A stretch of DNA of 64,000 nt from contig CM076846.1 in assembly GCA_039519185.1 (NCBI GenBank), forward strand, positions 127,848,182 through 127,912,181, written 5' to 3'. The stretch is from Astragalus membranaceus. Its lineage: Eukaryota; Streptophyta; Magnoliopsida; Fabales; Fabaceae. Both the position numbers and the translations under genes were made by a program. Below, piece after piece: positions 43,555 to 53,946 of this stretch (the stretch's first letter is position 1; the number at the start of each line of letters is the position of its first letter). Below the pieces are notes generated by a model. That model ran no database searches. It saw only the letters and a list, made by a program, of their open reading frames with translations, and was not told where the DNA came from.

Positions 43555-46500
43555 TTTGGAATAAAAATAACAGGGAAATCAATGATCTTCCAATTATCAA
43601 GCTCTTCATCTACAGCACTACGACGCACCAAGTCCACACCTTTGTCTTCCATAACTGATTCTTCCTCAATGACGGCCACCTGATTGGGGTCCAGCATACC
43701 CGCGCTCCTGAAGCTCTGGGAGAGATCATAGATAAGAACCTTCTTCAAGCTTGGTTCCCGCCCCTGAAGCTTAGCTAGCCTCCTTTCTCGCTTTTCCTCA
43801 GCCATTCTCTTCTTATCAGCTTGAGTGGGCCAATATCCTAACCCACGCCTATCCTTGTACTCTCGCAGCTGAACCGGCGCCAGAATTCCCTGCTCGGACC
43901 TTCCCAACCCTTTTCCAATCTGGTAACCATTTTTCAACATGACCTTGGCTACCATGATAGCAGCATTAGATATCTTTGGTGCAGGCAATGGGGCTTCTTC
44001 CCTCACGAAAGCAGCATTTACAATTTCCAGCGACTGAAAGGCAGATTCAAGTGACTCCTCTGCAGCCTCAATGTATTGAGAAGGATGAGGCTTGCTAATT
44101 ATGAACTCTTCTTCTCCAAAAACGACTATCAGCTTGTCGCCGACTACAAACTTGAGTCTTTGGTAGAGGGATGAAGGAACAGCGCTGGCAGCATGAATCC
44201 AGGGTCTCCCCAGGAGACAGCTGTAGGATGATGCAATGTCCATGATCTGAAAATTCACATAAAATACCTCTGGCCCTATCTGCATCTGGAAATCCATTTC
44301 TCCCATAACCTCCTTCTTGGATCCGTCAAATGCCCTAACTAGTATTGAGCTAGGCTTCATATACGAACAGTCTACATCTAGTTTGCTCATAGTAGATTTG
44401 GGCATGACATTCAAAGAGGATCCATTGTCGATGAGGACCCGAGAGAGTGTATATTCACCACATCTAACTGAAATGTGAAGTGCCTGATTATGCCCCTTCC
44501 CCTCAGGGGTGAGCTCATCATCGGTAAAGGTAATATAATTGGATGCAACAATATTCCCTACGATGCCATCGAGCTGGTCAACAGTGATGTTCTGGGCTAC
44601 ATGGGCTTCATTTAATAATTTCATTAGAGCTGCACGGTGGGCCTCAGAATTGAGCAGTAGGGACATGATAGAGATCTTTGAAGGAGTGTGGTGCAGCTGG
44701 TCCATCACTTTGTAATCACTCTGCCGCATGATCTTCAAAAATTCTGTGGCTTCTTGCTCTGACACCTTCCTACTTTCCTTGGGCTCTTGTGTTATACCCT
44801 TACCTTTGCGAATCCTTTCCTCATCTTCCTTTGAGGGACCTTCTTTCAGGACTTCGGGGGCATAAACACGTCCGCTTCTAGTGACTCCACTGCTTCCCGC
44901 AATGTTTGTGACATCGGGAACAACTTGAGTCTTCTGAATTGGAACTGACACCCCATAACTCCATGGAACAGCACTGTTCTTTTGATAAGGAGCTGGGACA
45001 GGAATCACAATGGACTTAGGTCTCTCCACGATCGGCTTTCGGCTATACGGGACCTCAATAGGTTTCTGAACATTTCTATTCTTATCTGATTGGAAAGTCA
45101 GCACATCCTCCTCTTTCTCTTGCACACCCATTTGGATTATATGACGATCCAATAGGTCCTGCAAAACTTTCTTAAAGGCCTCACATGCCCCAGCACAATT
45201 AACATCAACACAGACTTCTTTCTGAGTACAATCTCTCTTGATGACCCCGAACTTGCACAGCTCTGCATGAATAACCTCTAAGGGTGTCATGATACACTCC
45301 ACAGTTCTGATTAAGGATTGGCCCCCCATATCATGGATGGGATTGGTTGCAGGTTTCTCATGACCAGGCAGCGGATTAGTTGTGATGCTTGGGCTTTCTT
45401 GTTTGAAGGTTATCCCTTTGGTATCAATCAGATCTTGCACTACAATTTTAAAGGCCTTGCAGTCCTCAACAGCGTGTCCAACTGTCCCTTCATGAAATGC
45501 ACAGGTAACATTGGGATTGTAGCCTCGGAAGTAGGGTGGCTGAACTGGTTTCATGGGTCTGGTATTGATGAGCTTGTTTGTGGCAAGATAGCTGAAAAGG
45601 TCAGTATAGGACATGGGGATGGGATCAAAGGTGGTCTGTTTTTTGCCTTGGTAGTTTTTGTGGTAGTTACTTTGTGGTGGACGGGTTGGTTGTGTTTGAG
45701 TGGGGACAGGGATATTTTGTGGTTGATAAGGTGGGCTTATGGTGATGGTGTTGGTCTCTCCTTCTTTCTTCTTCGAAAATCTGGAGAATGGCTTCTTGTG
45801 GGTGGTTGTACCTGCAGAACCATGGGCAATCTTGCCGCTTCTCAGTCCATTTTCTAGTCTTTCATCGAAGATTACCTTGTCTGAGAAGTTGGAAGATACG
45901 CTGCCGATCAACCGATCATAGTATAACGGTGGCAGGGTTTCCATGAACATGAAGACCAGTTCTTTCTCCAACAAAAGGGGTGTCACCTGTGCAGCCAAAG
46001 CCCTCCACCGCTGGGCATACTCCTTAAATGACTCATTATCTCTTTTTGCCATGCTCTGTAACTGTGTTCTGTTAGGCGCCATATTCGTATTGTACTGGTA
46101 CTGTCTGAGGAAGGCATCAGCCAAGTCCTTCCAACAATGGATATGGGACGGTTCTAGCTGCATGTACCAGTTGAGAGATGCCCCAGCAAGGCTCTCTTGG
46201 AAATAATGGATCAACAACTTGTCATCATGAGAATGTGTAGCCAGTTTTCTACAGTACATGGTCAGATGGCTTTTAGGGCAAGTCACGCCTCGGTACTTGT
46301 CAAAGTCAGGCACTTTGAATTTAGGAGGTAAAACCACATCAGGGATGAGACATAGATTACGAGCTTCTCTTGCTCTAGAGCTCGACCTTTCAATCATTCT
46401 TAAGCGCTCTTCTAACATATGATACCTGTCTCTAGCTTGAGGAGTTTCAGCCGGATAGTTCTGAGGATTACTCATCGACACTACGGTTGGGTTCACGTGT

Positions 46501-47084
46501 GGGTCACGTGAGTGAGTGGTAATCCCAGGAATTGGTCCCTGAACTTGGGGATGGACCGTTGCTGGTGAATGAAAGCAAAACAGAGTTCCCGGCGGAATAG
46601 GAATCTGAATTTGGACCTGAGGCGTTCCCGTTCCTCCACTGTTTGCGGCTGAGATGGGTTGGACTTTCTCTGCAACCCTAGGGGGATTACTTCCTGCATT
46701 AGCCTCGGCTCCTGGAGGTGTGTATCCGGGTGGGAGTCCCCAAGGCATCCTATGCATGGCTGGTTGGCTCTGGTTGTTGGTCCCTGAAGTATGAGCAAAG
46801 GTGACAGTCTCAAGACTCGGAGGAGGGAGAGCGACAGCAACTTCGGTATTGACGGCGGGATTTTCAGCGGCAGTTCTGTTCCTCAAAGCTTGTAGTATCC
46901 CCATCATTTCAGTCATCTGTGTTTCCATTGCCCCAATTTTCGTTCTCAATTCCCGATTCTCCTGAGCCAATTGCTCTGGATTGGGAACCTCAGCAGTTGG
47001 GTTACCATGGTCCGATTCACCACTTCCTAAGTCTTCAATAACATGACAGTCTGGGTCATTCTGGTTAGTTGCGATGAGCCTTGC
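43551..47084 (-). CDS. Ogre-M gag-protease
   Basis: Gag assembles the particle and the protease cleaves the polyprotein. The frame is open from 47084 to TAA 43551-43553. The first in-frame ATG is at 46928 and a stop at 47085-47087 bounds it upstream, so the true start is uncertain. Counting from the TTG at 46970: coiled coil 1-40, proline-rich linker, retrotransposon Gag domain about 225-330, a CAFHEGTVGHAVEDC zinc-like motif about 490, a CVDVNCAGACEAF region about 590, protease LIDNGSSLNV with catalytic Asp 848, and a G-patch (GYQIGKGLGRSEQGILAPVQ) about 1010. At about 1140 residues with no break this is the best-preserved gene in the window. The stop codon overlaps the intron donor. Confidence 0.9.
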   Translation of the reverse strand, partial: ARLIATNQNDPDCHVIEDLGSGESDHGNPTAEVPNPEQLAQENRELRTKIGAMETQMTEMMGILQALRNRTAAENPAVNTEVAVALPPPSLETVTFAHTSGTNNQSQPAMHRMPWGLPPGYTPPGAEANAGSNPPRVAEKVQPISAANSGGTGTPQVQIQIPIPPGTLFCFHSPATVHPQVQGPIPGITTHSRDPHVNPTVVSMSNPQNYPAETPQARDRYHMLEERLRMIERSSSRAREARNLCLIPDVVLPPKFKVPDFDKYRGVTCPKSHLTMYCRKLATHSHDDKLLIHYFQESLAGASLNWYMQLEPSHIHCWKDLADAFLRQYQYNTNMAPNRTQLQSMAKRDNESFKEYAQRWRALAAQVTPLLLEKELVFMFMETLPPLYYDRLIGSVSSNFSDKVIFDERLENGLRSGKIAHGSAGTTTHKKPFSRFSKKKEGETNTITISPPYQPQNIPVPTQTQPTRPPQSNYHKNYQGKKQTTFDPIPMSYTDLFSYLATNKLINTRPMKPVQPPYFRGYNPNVTCAFHEGTVGHAVEDCKAFKIVVQDLIDTKGITFKQESPSITTNPLPGHEKPATNPIHDMGGQSLIRTVECIMTPLEVIHAELCKFGVIKRDCTQKEVCVDVNCAGACEAFKKVLQDLLDRHIIQMGVQEKEEDVLTFQSDKNRNVQKPIEVPYSRKPIVERPKSIVIPVPAPYQKNSAVPWSYGVSVPIQKTQVVPDVTNIAGSSGVTRSGRVYAPEVLKEGPSKEDEERIRKGKGITQEPKESRKVSEQEATEFLKIMRQSDYKVMDQLHHTPSKISIMSLLLNSEAHRAALMKLLNEAHVAQNITVDQLDGIVGNIVASNYITFTDDELTPEGKGHNQALHISVRCGEYTLSRVLIDNGSSLNVMPKSTMSKLDVDCSYMKPSSILVRAFDGSKKEVMGEMDFQMQIGPEVFYVNFQIMDIASSYSCLLGRPWIHAASAVPSSLYQRLKFVVGDKLIVVFGEEEFIISKPHPSQYIEAAEESLESAFQSLEIVNAAFVREEAPLPAPKISNAAIMVAKVMLKNGYQIGKGLGRSEQGILAPVQLREYKDRRGLGYWPTQADKKRMAEEKRERRLAKLQGREPSLKKVLIYDLSQSFRSAGMLDPNQVAVIEEESVMEDKGVDLVRRSAVDEELDNWKIIDFPVIFIPK

Positions 47085-47087
47085 TTA

Positions 47088-47509
47088 CAGACGAGTCAGG
47101 TATCGATGTTGGCGAACCAGCTTGCCTTTTTCTATTGATGGAACACAATTCATGAGCGCGAGAATCACATAAATGAATGCAAATGCAATGCAATATGTAT
47201 GATTTTATGTTTGTTTTGGTGCCGGGAATCGCGGTGCAACTCGTCTTGTCATAGGCGTGTAAGTTTAAAGCTCTAACACTTCTCTTTTTTTAATTTTTGG
47301 TTGCAACGAGGTTGGAAGCAATAGACAAAACAAACACACTTTATTCAAAAGGAAGGAGTACTACAACTTCAAACTCGAAAGAAAAGCAAAGTACAATATT
47401 CTGAAAACAACACTTTCAACAGAAAAGTACAATATCCCAAAGAAAATTACAACTTTTTAGAGAAAATTTACAATTTCCTAAGGATTATTACAATGCTCTA
47501 AAGTGAACT
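47088..47509 (-). other. Ogre-M spacer between ORF1 and gag
   Basis: Non-coding. It includes a T-rich tract on the plus strand (47288-47302) and, read on the minus strand, the phrase GAACATCGATACCTGACTCG just before the stop that limits the gag frame; the coding-like text around that stop suggests gag once extended a little further upstream. Confidence 0.6.
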
Positions 47510-49567
47510 TCAAAGGCATATAGCTTTCAATTTCTCCTTCCTTTTTCTCTGCTTGCTTTCGGCTACCCCCTTTGCCTTCTCCATGAGTTCTTCTGTCAGA
47601 ATCTTGCAGTACTCGACAAACTCACACACCTTGGCCGGAGTGTTGAAAGGGTTCATCTCTGCTTCAGCTCTTCTTAGCTTCTTGGGAACATCCCTCACAG
47701 CTTGGTTAGCTAGTCCTGCTAGCTTTGAAAATTTGCTCCTCCAAAGCTGAATCTCATCCCTTAGGTCCTTGACGATCTCTTGGTCTTCTATTCTGCCAAT
47801 TAATGCCATGAAACATTTCTCCCAATACTGGCTTTCATAAGATTCCCTTAGGCATCGGAGATTCCTCTTCAATTCTTCCGACCTTTCTTGTTCAAACCCT
47901 AAAGCTTGTTGATACTCTTTCAAGATCCCTATGATAGACTCTCTATCTTGCCTGATGCTTTTCACTTGGTTCTCCAATTCAAACTTCATCACTTGGAATT
48001 CCTCTTTTGACTTAGCTAGCGCATCTCTAACCATTTTCTCATTCCTCCATGACTTGGCATATAGTTTCTTCCATTCACTTGCTTCTGCCACAGCCTCATT
48101 CATCTTTGTGGCGCACCTCTTTACTTCCTCTTTAACACCTTTCAAATGTTTCTGAATTTCCCTCTTGCTCTCTTCTTCTATTTCAAGTTTCCTATTGGTT
48201 GCTTCAATAGCTGCGGCTTGGAGAGCATTTTCATTTTCTAGCTTCCGCTTGTCTTGCATCACCTTTCCCAATCTGTTTTGCAAAGCCCTTTTCTCTTCTT
48301 CCGCTTAAGATAAGGCCAACTTAGCGTCTTCTAGTTCTTCAATGAGGGGAACGTGAGGTTCCGGTATTTTCTCCTCAAGTGATAGCACCTTTCGGTTGGA
48401 TGGTCGAGTTTCCTTAATCCTCTTTTCAAGCCATTGAGTGAAGGAGATAGCAGTGGTCCTTTTAGATAACTCGCCTTTGTCCTTCCGCACCACGGTTTCC
48501 CAAGCTTGCAAGACTCGCCGAAGTAAGTCCTCGTCTTTAGGGATCCCCGCATGAAGGTAAAAACGAGACAACATAGCTTCGGAGGGTGAGTCCCGCATAG
48601 GGTACCCGAGTTGTCTCAAGGTCAAAGATGGGTTATAATTGATGCATCCCTGTGTTCCCATGAGAGGAACGTTCTGGAAACTGCCACATTGGAATATCAC
48701 TGAGGGTTTATCTTCCCAACACTTGTGCGAGAACCATCGAATCTGAAGAGCATCGAGGTTCTTAAAACTATCCTTCCACTCTTGAGGGCTCATAGTCTTC
48801 GGATTACAACCCAAGGGATAGGAAAGCAAATCCCCAACATCACTTTTGTTAATGCACACATGACTGATCAACCAAGCATATAGCACAGGGAAGGAACAAC
48901 ACATCTTATCCTTTCGAAACTCATGATGGCGGGTGAAGGCACGATAGGTCTCTGCGAGAATAGCGGGAACCAGATTGATGGGACTTTTTGCACTCTTGAA
49001 AGCTAGGAACACACCAATAGCGGTTTCATCTATATGTTTCTCAATCTGAGGGAAAAGAACAATGCCGAAGATGGTCAAGGCTAGTACTTGCTTGAAAGAA
49101 ACCCAATCATCTGATACTACATAACTAGTCATCAAACTCTCAAAGTACTCCTGAGGAAACCCAAATATCTTGTTACGCTCAACTTTGTGGGACCGCACCT
49201 CTCCTACACTGATTTGTAACAGGGAAGCAAACTTCTCATCTGAATAATGCTGCCCCTGATACTGGTAAGGTCTAACCTCTGAGCGATCAAAACCCAGAAT
49301 CTTCTCATACTCCTTTAGGGTAGGCGCCATTTGGAAGTTCTTGAAAAGAAAGCACCTAACCTCTGAATCATAGAACCAACATAGGGCGGCGATGGCACTC
49401 TCTTGTACTTCTAACTGTAATAACTTGCGGATGTTCCCATAAGTCTTGTCGAAGGACCGGACCTCAATAGGACCTAATAGGGAAGCATACTCCTTCAAAC
49501 TAGTTACATCAATCTTCTTTACAATGGGAAACCTCGAATTGAATGCGGTTTTGCCTTTTGATTCCAT
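47510..49567 (-). pseudogene. Ogre ORF1 (plant mobile domain-like plus coiled coil), one in-frame stop
   Basis: The extra ORF1 of Ogre elements, of unknown function. The best start is ATG at 49567 (MESKGKTAFNSRFP). An N-terminal globular part of about 330 residues has CWFYDSEVRCFLF, FQMAPTLKEYEKILGF and a LVPAILAETYRAF block, similar to plant mobile domain/DUF7745-type proteins. It reaches EDAKLALS, where TAA at 48305-48307 interrupts, then continues in the same frame (AEEEKRALQNRL) into about 180 residues of coiled coil rich in K/E, and ends with NPFNTPAKVCEFVEYC and a basic tail (stop 47510-47512). Length about 685 codons. One nonsense change or a readthrough site would explain the break. 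Confidence 0.8.
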
Positions 49568-50829
49568 ATTGCTTCTTACACCCCTGTGACAAGGTTTGGT
49601 GTTATGTTGCGATTTCCGGCAAACAAACTTTAATGCATGAAGAATGCAAATGTTGAAAGTTTTTTTTTTCAAAATTTTGTCAGGTGCAAATGCAATGGGG
49701 CAAAATGATGTGGATGCGAAATGATGTGTTATTTACATGGAAAAAGGGTAAGAAAATGAGGTTATTGGTGGTACTTTGAACATTTTCAAAGATACACGCT
49801 ACATGCCACCTCATGTAGGTGTTTATGAGGGGAAAAGAAAATTACTTTCTACAATTTTGAAATAGAGTTTGAGAAAAAGGAATGCCTAAGCTAATGCAAC
49901 AAACAAAGGCGTGCCCCCGTGTCCTACAAAGGGTGGGAATCCAAGGGTCTAGAGTCGACGAAAAGGGTAATCCTCCCATGTAGGTTCTAATCACTTCCTC
50001 ACAATGGCAACCAAGAGCTAAAGTCTCTCTCATGATGACACCCACAATCGTAGAAAGCTACCGAGTGTGAGGCATCATGACAAAGCGCACTCTTGGGCGA
50101 AACTTTCATGAGAGCCATACAGACAAAGGTCTACGAATGGCAGTCACTAATCGTTCCCACTCTCCTGGGTTTTTGTTCAGACCTTGGGTTTTAGGCCCCA
50201 CTCAATGCTCACAAGTATAGGGTGTGAAGTGTGTGTTGAGGGCACAACACCTAGAAATAACTACCCTTCCCCACCTGCAAGGAAAACCATGAATAGTCCA
50301 GACAAAAAGGTCGTCTACCCTAGGGTTCAACATGCATACATCATTTCAATATACAAACCATCCTAATAAGTCAACAATAATTACACGCATTGCTTACCTC
50401 AAAGAAAAGGAGCCGAGAAGAGGGGACATAATAGAATTGGGGAATATGCATGAACTTACCTCAAAGAAAGGGAGCAAAGAAGAGGGAACATGATAAGATT
50501 GGGGGAATGCATGAAAGAAAGAAGCATATAAGCAAAGAGGATAAGAGGAGAGACTATCTACCACTTTAAGCAAGAAGCGAACATAGAAGAAGAAGGGATA
50601 AATACACATGAATGCAACATGATAATGTGAGAATGCAATGGAATTGCCAAGATGCAATCAAGTAGACATGAGAGAAAGGAGAAGAAGAAGGAATGTTCTA
50701 AAATCTAGCAAACAAATGGCATGGAAAATAGAACAAAAGTAGGAAGAAGGGAGGTAAAACAAAGCATGTTAAATCAGCAAAGCAAATCACACATTCAATT
50801 AATTGGCTTGACCCACTTAAGAAAAAGAA
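49568..50829 (-). other. Ogre-M 5' leader after the primer site
   Basis: About 1.26 kb untranslated. 50394-50720 is purine-rich on the plus strand (GAAAAGGAGCCGAGAAGAGG, repeated in diverged form at about 50466-50490), hence pyrimidine-rich in the element RNA. Short frames at 49842-50045, 50184-50366 and 50394-50657 are not family-related. No clear splice site was assigned. Confidence 0.7.
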
Positions 50830-50847
50830 TCCCCAGTGGAGTCGCCA
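50830..50847 (-). promoter_or_regulatory. Ogre-M primer-binding site (tRNA-Arg type)
   Basis: The reverse complement is TGGCGACTCCACTGGGGA, two bases inside the LTR end GGGGTGCGACA. A tRNA-Arg primer of this form is typical of Ogre elements. The core TGGCGACTC also occurs inside the LTR about 55-60 bp from its end (50904-50912 and 33418-33426). Confidence 0.85.
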
Positions 50848-51003
50848 GCTGTCGCACCCCGAAAAATCCTTGGAGGGATTTTTCTTCGCACAACGGGATT
50901 TTAGAGTCGCCACCAATATTTTTTAAAGGTAAAACATCGAAAAAACCTTTTTTGGAAAGCAATGGTCTTTGGAACCATTAGATTTGGGTTCGGGGGTCTA
51001 ATT

Positions 51004-51051
51004 ACGTATGGGGAATGTATTAGCACCCCATAACGTCCCTTCAAAGAAGGG
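51004..51051 (-). other. HP1/HP2 double hairpin, Ogre-M 5' LTR copy
   Basis: On the minus strand: HP1 CCCTTC, TTT, GAAGGG (51051-51037), perfect; HP2 ACGTTATGGGG (51036-51026) with CCCCATACGT (51013-51004) around a 12-nt loop TGCTAATACATT. The HP1 arms are CCCTTC/GAAGGG here but CCTTTC/GAAAGG in Ogre-P. Confidence 0.85.
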
Positions 51052-52678
51052 TTACCTTAATTAAATATGTGATTTGCAAAGTTTATTCGGAAAAATGCTT
51101 TGTTTTTACCTCTTTTGTTGATGAATGACTTAATGAAAAATCTTTAGTTTTCGCGCTTGACGGAGAGTATCCGCTCCTACGTATCTCCCGGTGCGATGAA
51201 GAATTCAAAGCTACGTAGTTCTGGGTTGTCTAGAAAAAGGTTTTTGTTTTTTACCTTGTTTAATTGTGAAAATTGAGCTTTCATGATGATCAATTGAGCA
51301 AAGGCTCCAAGTGACCACCATTAGCACTCCATTGTTAATAATCATGCTTGCAAAGGCTTCGCAAGACTACTAACAAAGTTTTTGATTTAGTGAAAATCTT
51401 TAGGAAAATTAGGCATTCATGATGATCAATTGAGCAAAGGCTCCAAGTGATCGCCATTAGTACCTCATTGTTAATAATCATGCAAGCAAAGGCTTCGCAA
51501 GACTACTAACAAAGTTTGATTTTGAAGAGTTTTCGCAATTGGATTGATTCTTGTTTAGGGAATGATTTTGATGCTTGAAAAAGCTTTTGATTGAAAGTGG
51601 ACCTAGACTACACACATTATGACACGATACATAGATAGGCAAGGAATGAACCCAAGTTGAACATTTTGGCAAAAATGCATGAATAGGCAAAAAAATGAAC
51701 CTAAGTTGCACATCTTATTGAAGATGCTAGGCAATGGGATGAACCTAACTAGGCATTTATGACACAATATGTGAATAGGCAAAGGCATTTCAAAGCACAA
51801 GTGATATCAAACTTCTAATGAATCACTTGCAAAACCCTAAGGATTTCACATCAACATTAGATATAAGCACCCATGTGGTATCCTTTTGATGTCATCAATG
51901 TCTAATACATTTCTTCAATCAACCACATGGAAGGAATAAATTAAAAGGGGCATTTGCCTCATGCAAGATCATAGGCAAGTCTTAAGACTAAATTGACAAG
52001 TTTAGGCAATTAGGGTGTTGAATCCCTTTAGGTAATCTTTGACACTTGGGATATGCACAAGTGCATAGGTGTCAAATCCTCTTACCAAATCGTCAACACA
52101 AAACCAAAAATTGTTTCAAAACAATTACTTATTTGCAAGACCAAAAGCATTTCAAAATGATTTATAAGTTGTTTTTGGTAATCAAAGCAATTGGTAAGGA
52201 AAGGAAACCTAAATTTGCATTCTTGTTCACAAGGATTCACAAAAGAAATTGAATCCTCTTAGGCAATCCTCAACACTTAAAGTGTGCATCAAAGCAAAAG
52301 TGAGAGTCCTCTTGCCAATCATCAACATAGGGCATGATTTGCAAGGAAATTCATGAGAACAACAAGTTTTAAGCAAACAAACATCATAATCAAGGTTCAA
52401 TTCCAAGTAATTGCAAGATTAGACAACCAACTCATCAAAAATCTCATAAACCCTAATTTCTTTGAAACATGCGAAACTAACATAAACCCTAAATCTCATT
52501 TTATTCATGGAAACACAAGATAATTGATAAGTCTATTTTTAGAGTCTTTTTAATAGTTGTTTTATTAAGTCTTTTTAGTATTTTAATTATATTTTTTATC
52601 TATTTTACTGCAAATGTTTACTTTTTATCTTCAGGTTTTATTTTGAAGCAATTTGGGCTGCTTAAAGCCTCAGCAGGT

Positions 52679-52963
52679 CAGAATTCGACTGGATCTCTCA
52701 GAATTCGACCAAGATCTCTCAGAATTCGACCAAGATCTCTCAGAATTCGACAGCATCTGTCTCAGCAGGCCAGATTTCGACTGGATCTCCCAGAATTCGA
52801 CTGCATCTTCCAGATTTCGACTGTGCCTGCTTCTGCTTCCCAGATTTCGACTGTGCCTACTTCTGCTGGCAAGATTTCGACTGTACCTGCTTCTGCCACC
52901 AGATTTCGACTGTGCCTCAACTCTGCTATCCAGAATTCGACTGAACAGTCAGAATTCGAATTG
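52679..52963 (+). promoter_or_regulatory. Cluster of about 12 CAGAWTTCGAC words upstream of the TATA box
   Basis: CAGAATTCGAC or CAGATTTCGAC followed mostly by TG occurs eleven times plus one variant in 285 bp, separated by variable 8-25-bp pieces. The cluster ends about 130 bp before the TATA box. The copy in the 3' LTR (56865-57150) is the same. Confidence 0.85.
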
Positions 52964-53090
52964 CCCACTTGCTGATGGATATTTTGCCCACTTGTTGCCC
53001 ACTTGTTGATGGATATTTTTGATGGCTACCTTGGCCAACTTGATTTGCCACTTTTTCCTCTTTAGGACCTTTTTGCCCCTCATATTTTCC

Positions 53091-53098
53091 TATAAATA
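53091..53098 (+). promoter_or_regulatory. TATA box of the element E 5' LTR
   Basis: TATAAATA in TTTTCCTATAAATAGAGG; the 3' LTR copy is at 57277-57284. Same context as the SIRE-type LTR (CCTATAAATAGGG). Confidence 0.85.
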
Positions 53099-53841
53099 GA
53101 GGCTTGATCCTCACTTGTACCCAAGCTTGAATTTTGTTAGAAAATCAATGACAAAGGCTCTCTAATGATTCATGACTTCAATTTACTCTTCATGCTTTTT
53201 ATGATTCTTGTTTATTTATTTTCTTGCCCTTTTTTCTTTCCAAGTCATTTACTTTCTTGCTCCTTTAATTTCTTGCACCTTTATTTTCCAAGTCATTTAT
53301 TTTCTTGCCCTTTTACTTTCCAAGTCATTTACTTTCTTGCTCCTTTAAATTCTTGCACCTTTATTTTCCAAGTCATTTACTATTCTTGCTATTTAAATTT
53401 CTTGCACCTTTATTTTCCAAGTTATTTACTTTCTTGCACTTTTATTTTCCTTGCTCTTTAAATTTCCAAGTCAAGTAAACTACTGGCAAGTCAAGTAAAT
53501 TACTGGCAAGTCAAGTAAATTACTGGCAATTTACTTTTCAAGCAATTTACTTTCTTGTCATTTACAATTCCGCTATTTATGATTTTTGCACTTTACCGCT
53601 TTCTTTTATTTCTCGCTATTTAACTTTATGTCTTCTTCTTTTATTTTCTTTTCTCCTCTTTTGTCTACAATGATCATGAGTGAGTAGACTTTACTAAAAT
53701 ATTCCTTCTTTCCAAAAACACTTTCTTTTCAGTTAATCAACTTTGAAAAATTAGATTGGTATTCACCTAGGCTCTCCCTGTGGATCGATAACTCTTTTAT
53801 TACGCGATACGACCCGTGCACTTGCGGGGCTATCAAGTTTT

Positions 53842-53859
53842 TGGCGCCGTTGCCGGGGA
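53842..53859 (+). promoter_or_regulatory. Element E primer-binding site (tRNA-Asp)
   Basis: TGGCGCCGTTGCCGGGGA, six bases after the LTR end, complements the 3' end of plant tRNA-Asp including CCA. Typical of Athila-type elements. Confidence 0.9.
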
Positions 53860-53946
53860 GGCAGTGATATTGATTAAGTTTTTCGAAACCGGTTAGACTG
53901 AAATTTTATTTTCTTTATTTTTACTTTTTCTTCTCTTGTCCCTCGA

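Larger units (their letters stand above)
52525..53835 (+). repeat. Element E 5' LTR (1311 bp)
   Basis: Contains the CAGAWTTCGAC cluster, a TATA box, then CTTTATTTTCCAAGTCATTT and AAGTCAAGTAAATTACTGGC repeats (53225-53530). The overlapping 110- and 118-aa frames at 52643-53009 are generated by the word cluster and recur in the 3' LTR; they are not genes. Confidence 0.94.

Noticed and set aside
45318..45857. 179-aa plus-strand frame opposite Ogre-M gag-protease
   Set aside because: Antisense shadow of a well-supported coding frame.
52643..53009. Overlapping 110- and 118-aa frames, repeated at 56829-57195
   Set aside because: Both are LTR sequence of element E; the frames come from the CAGAWTTCGAC word cluster in two phases.
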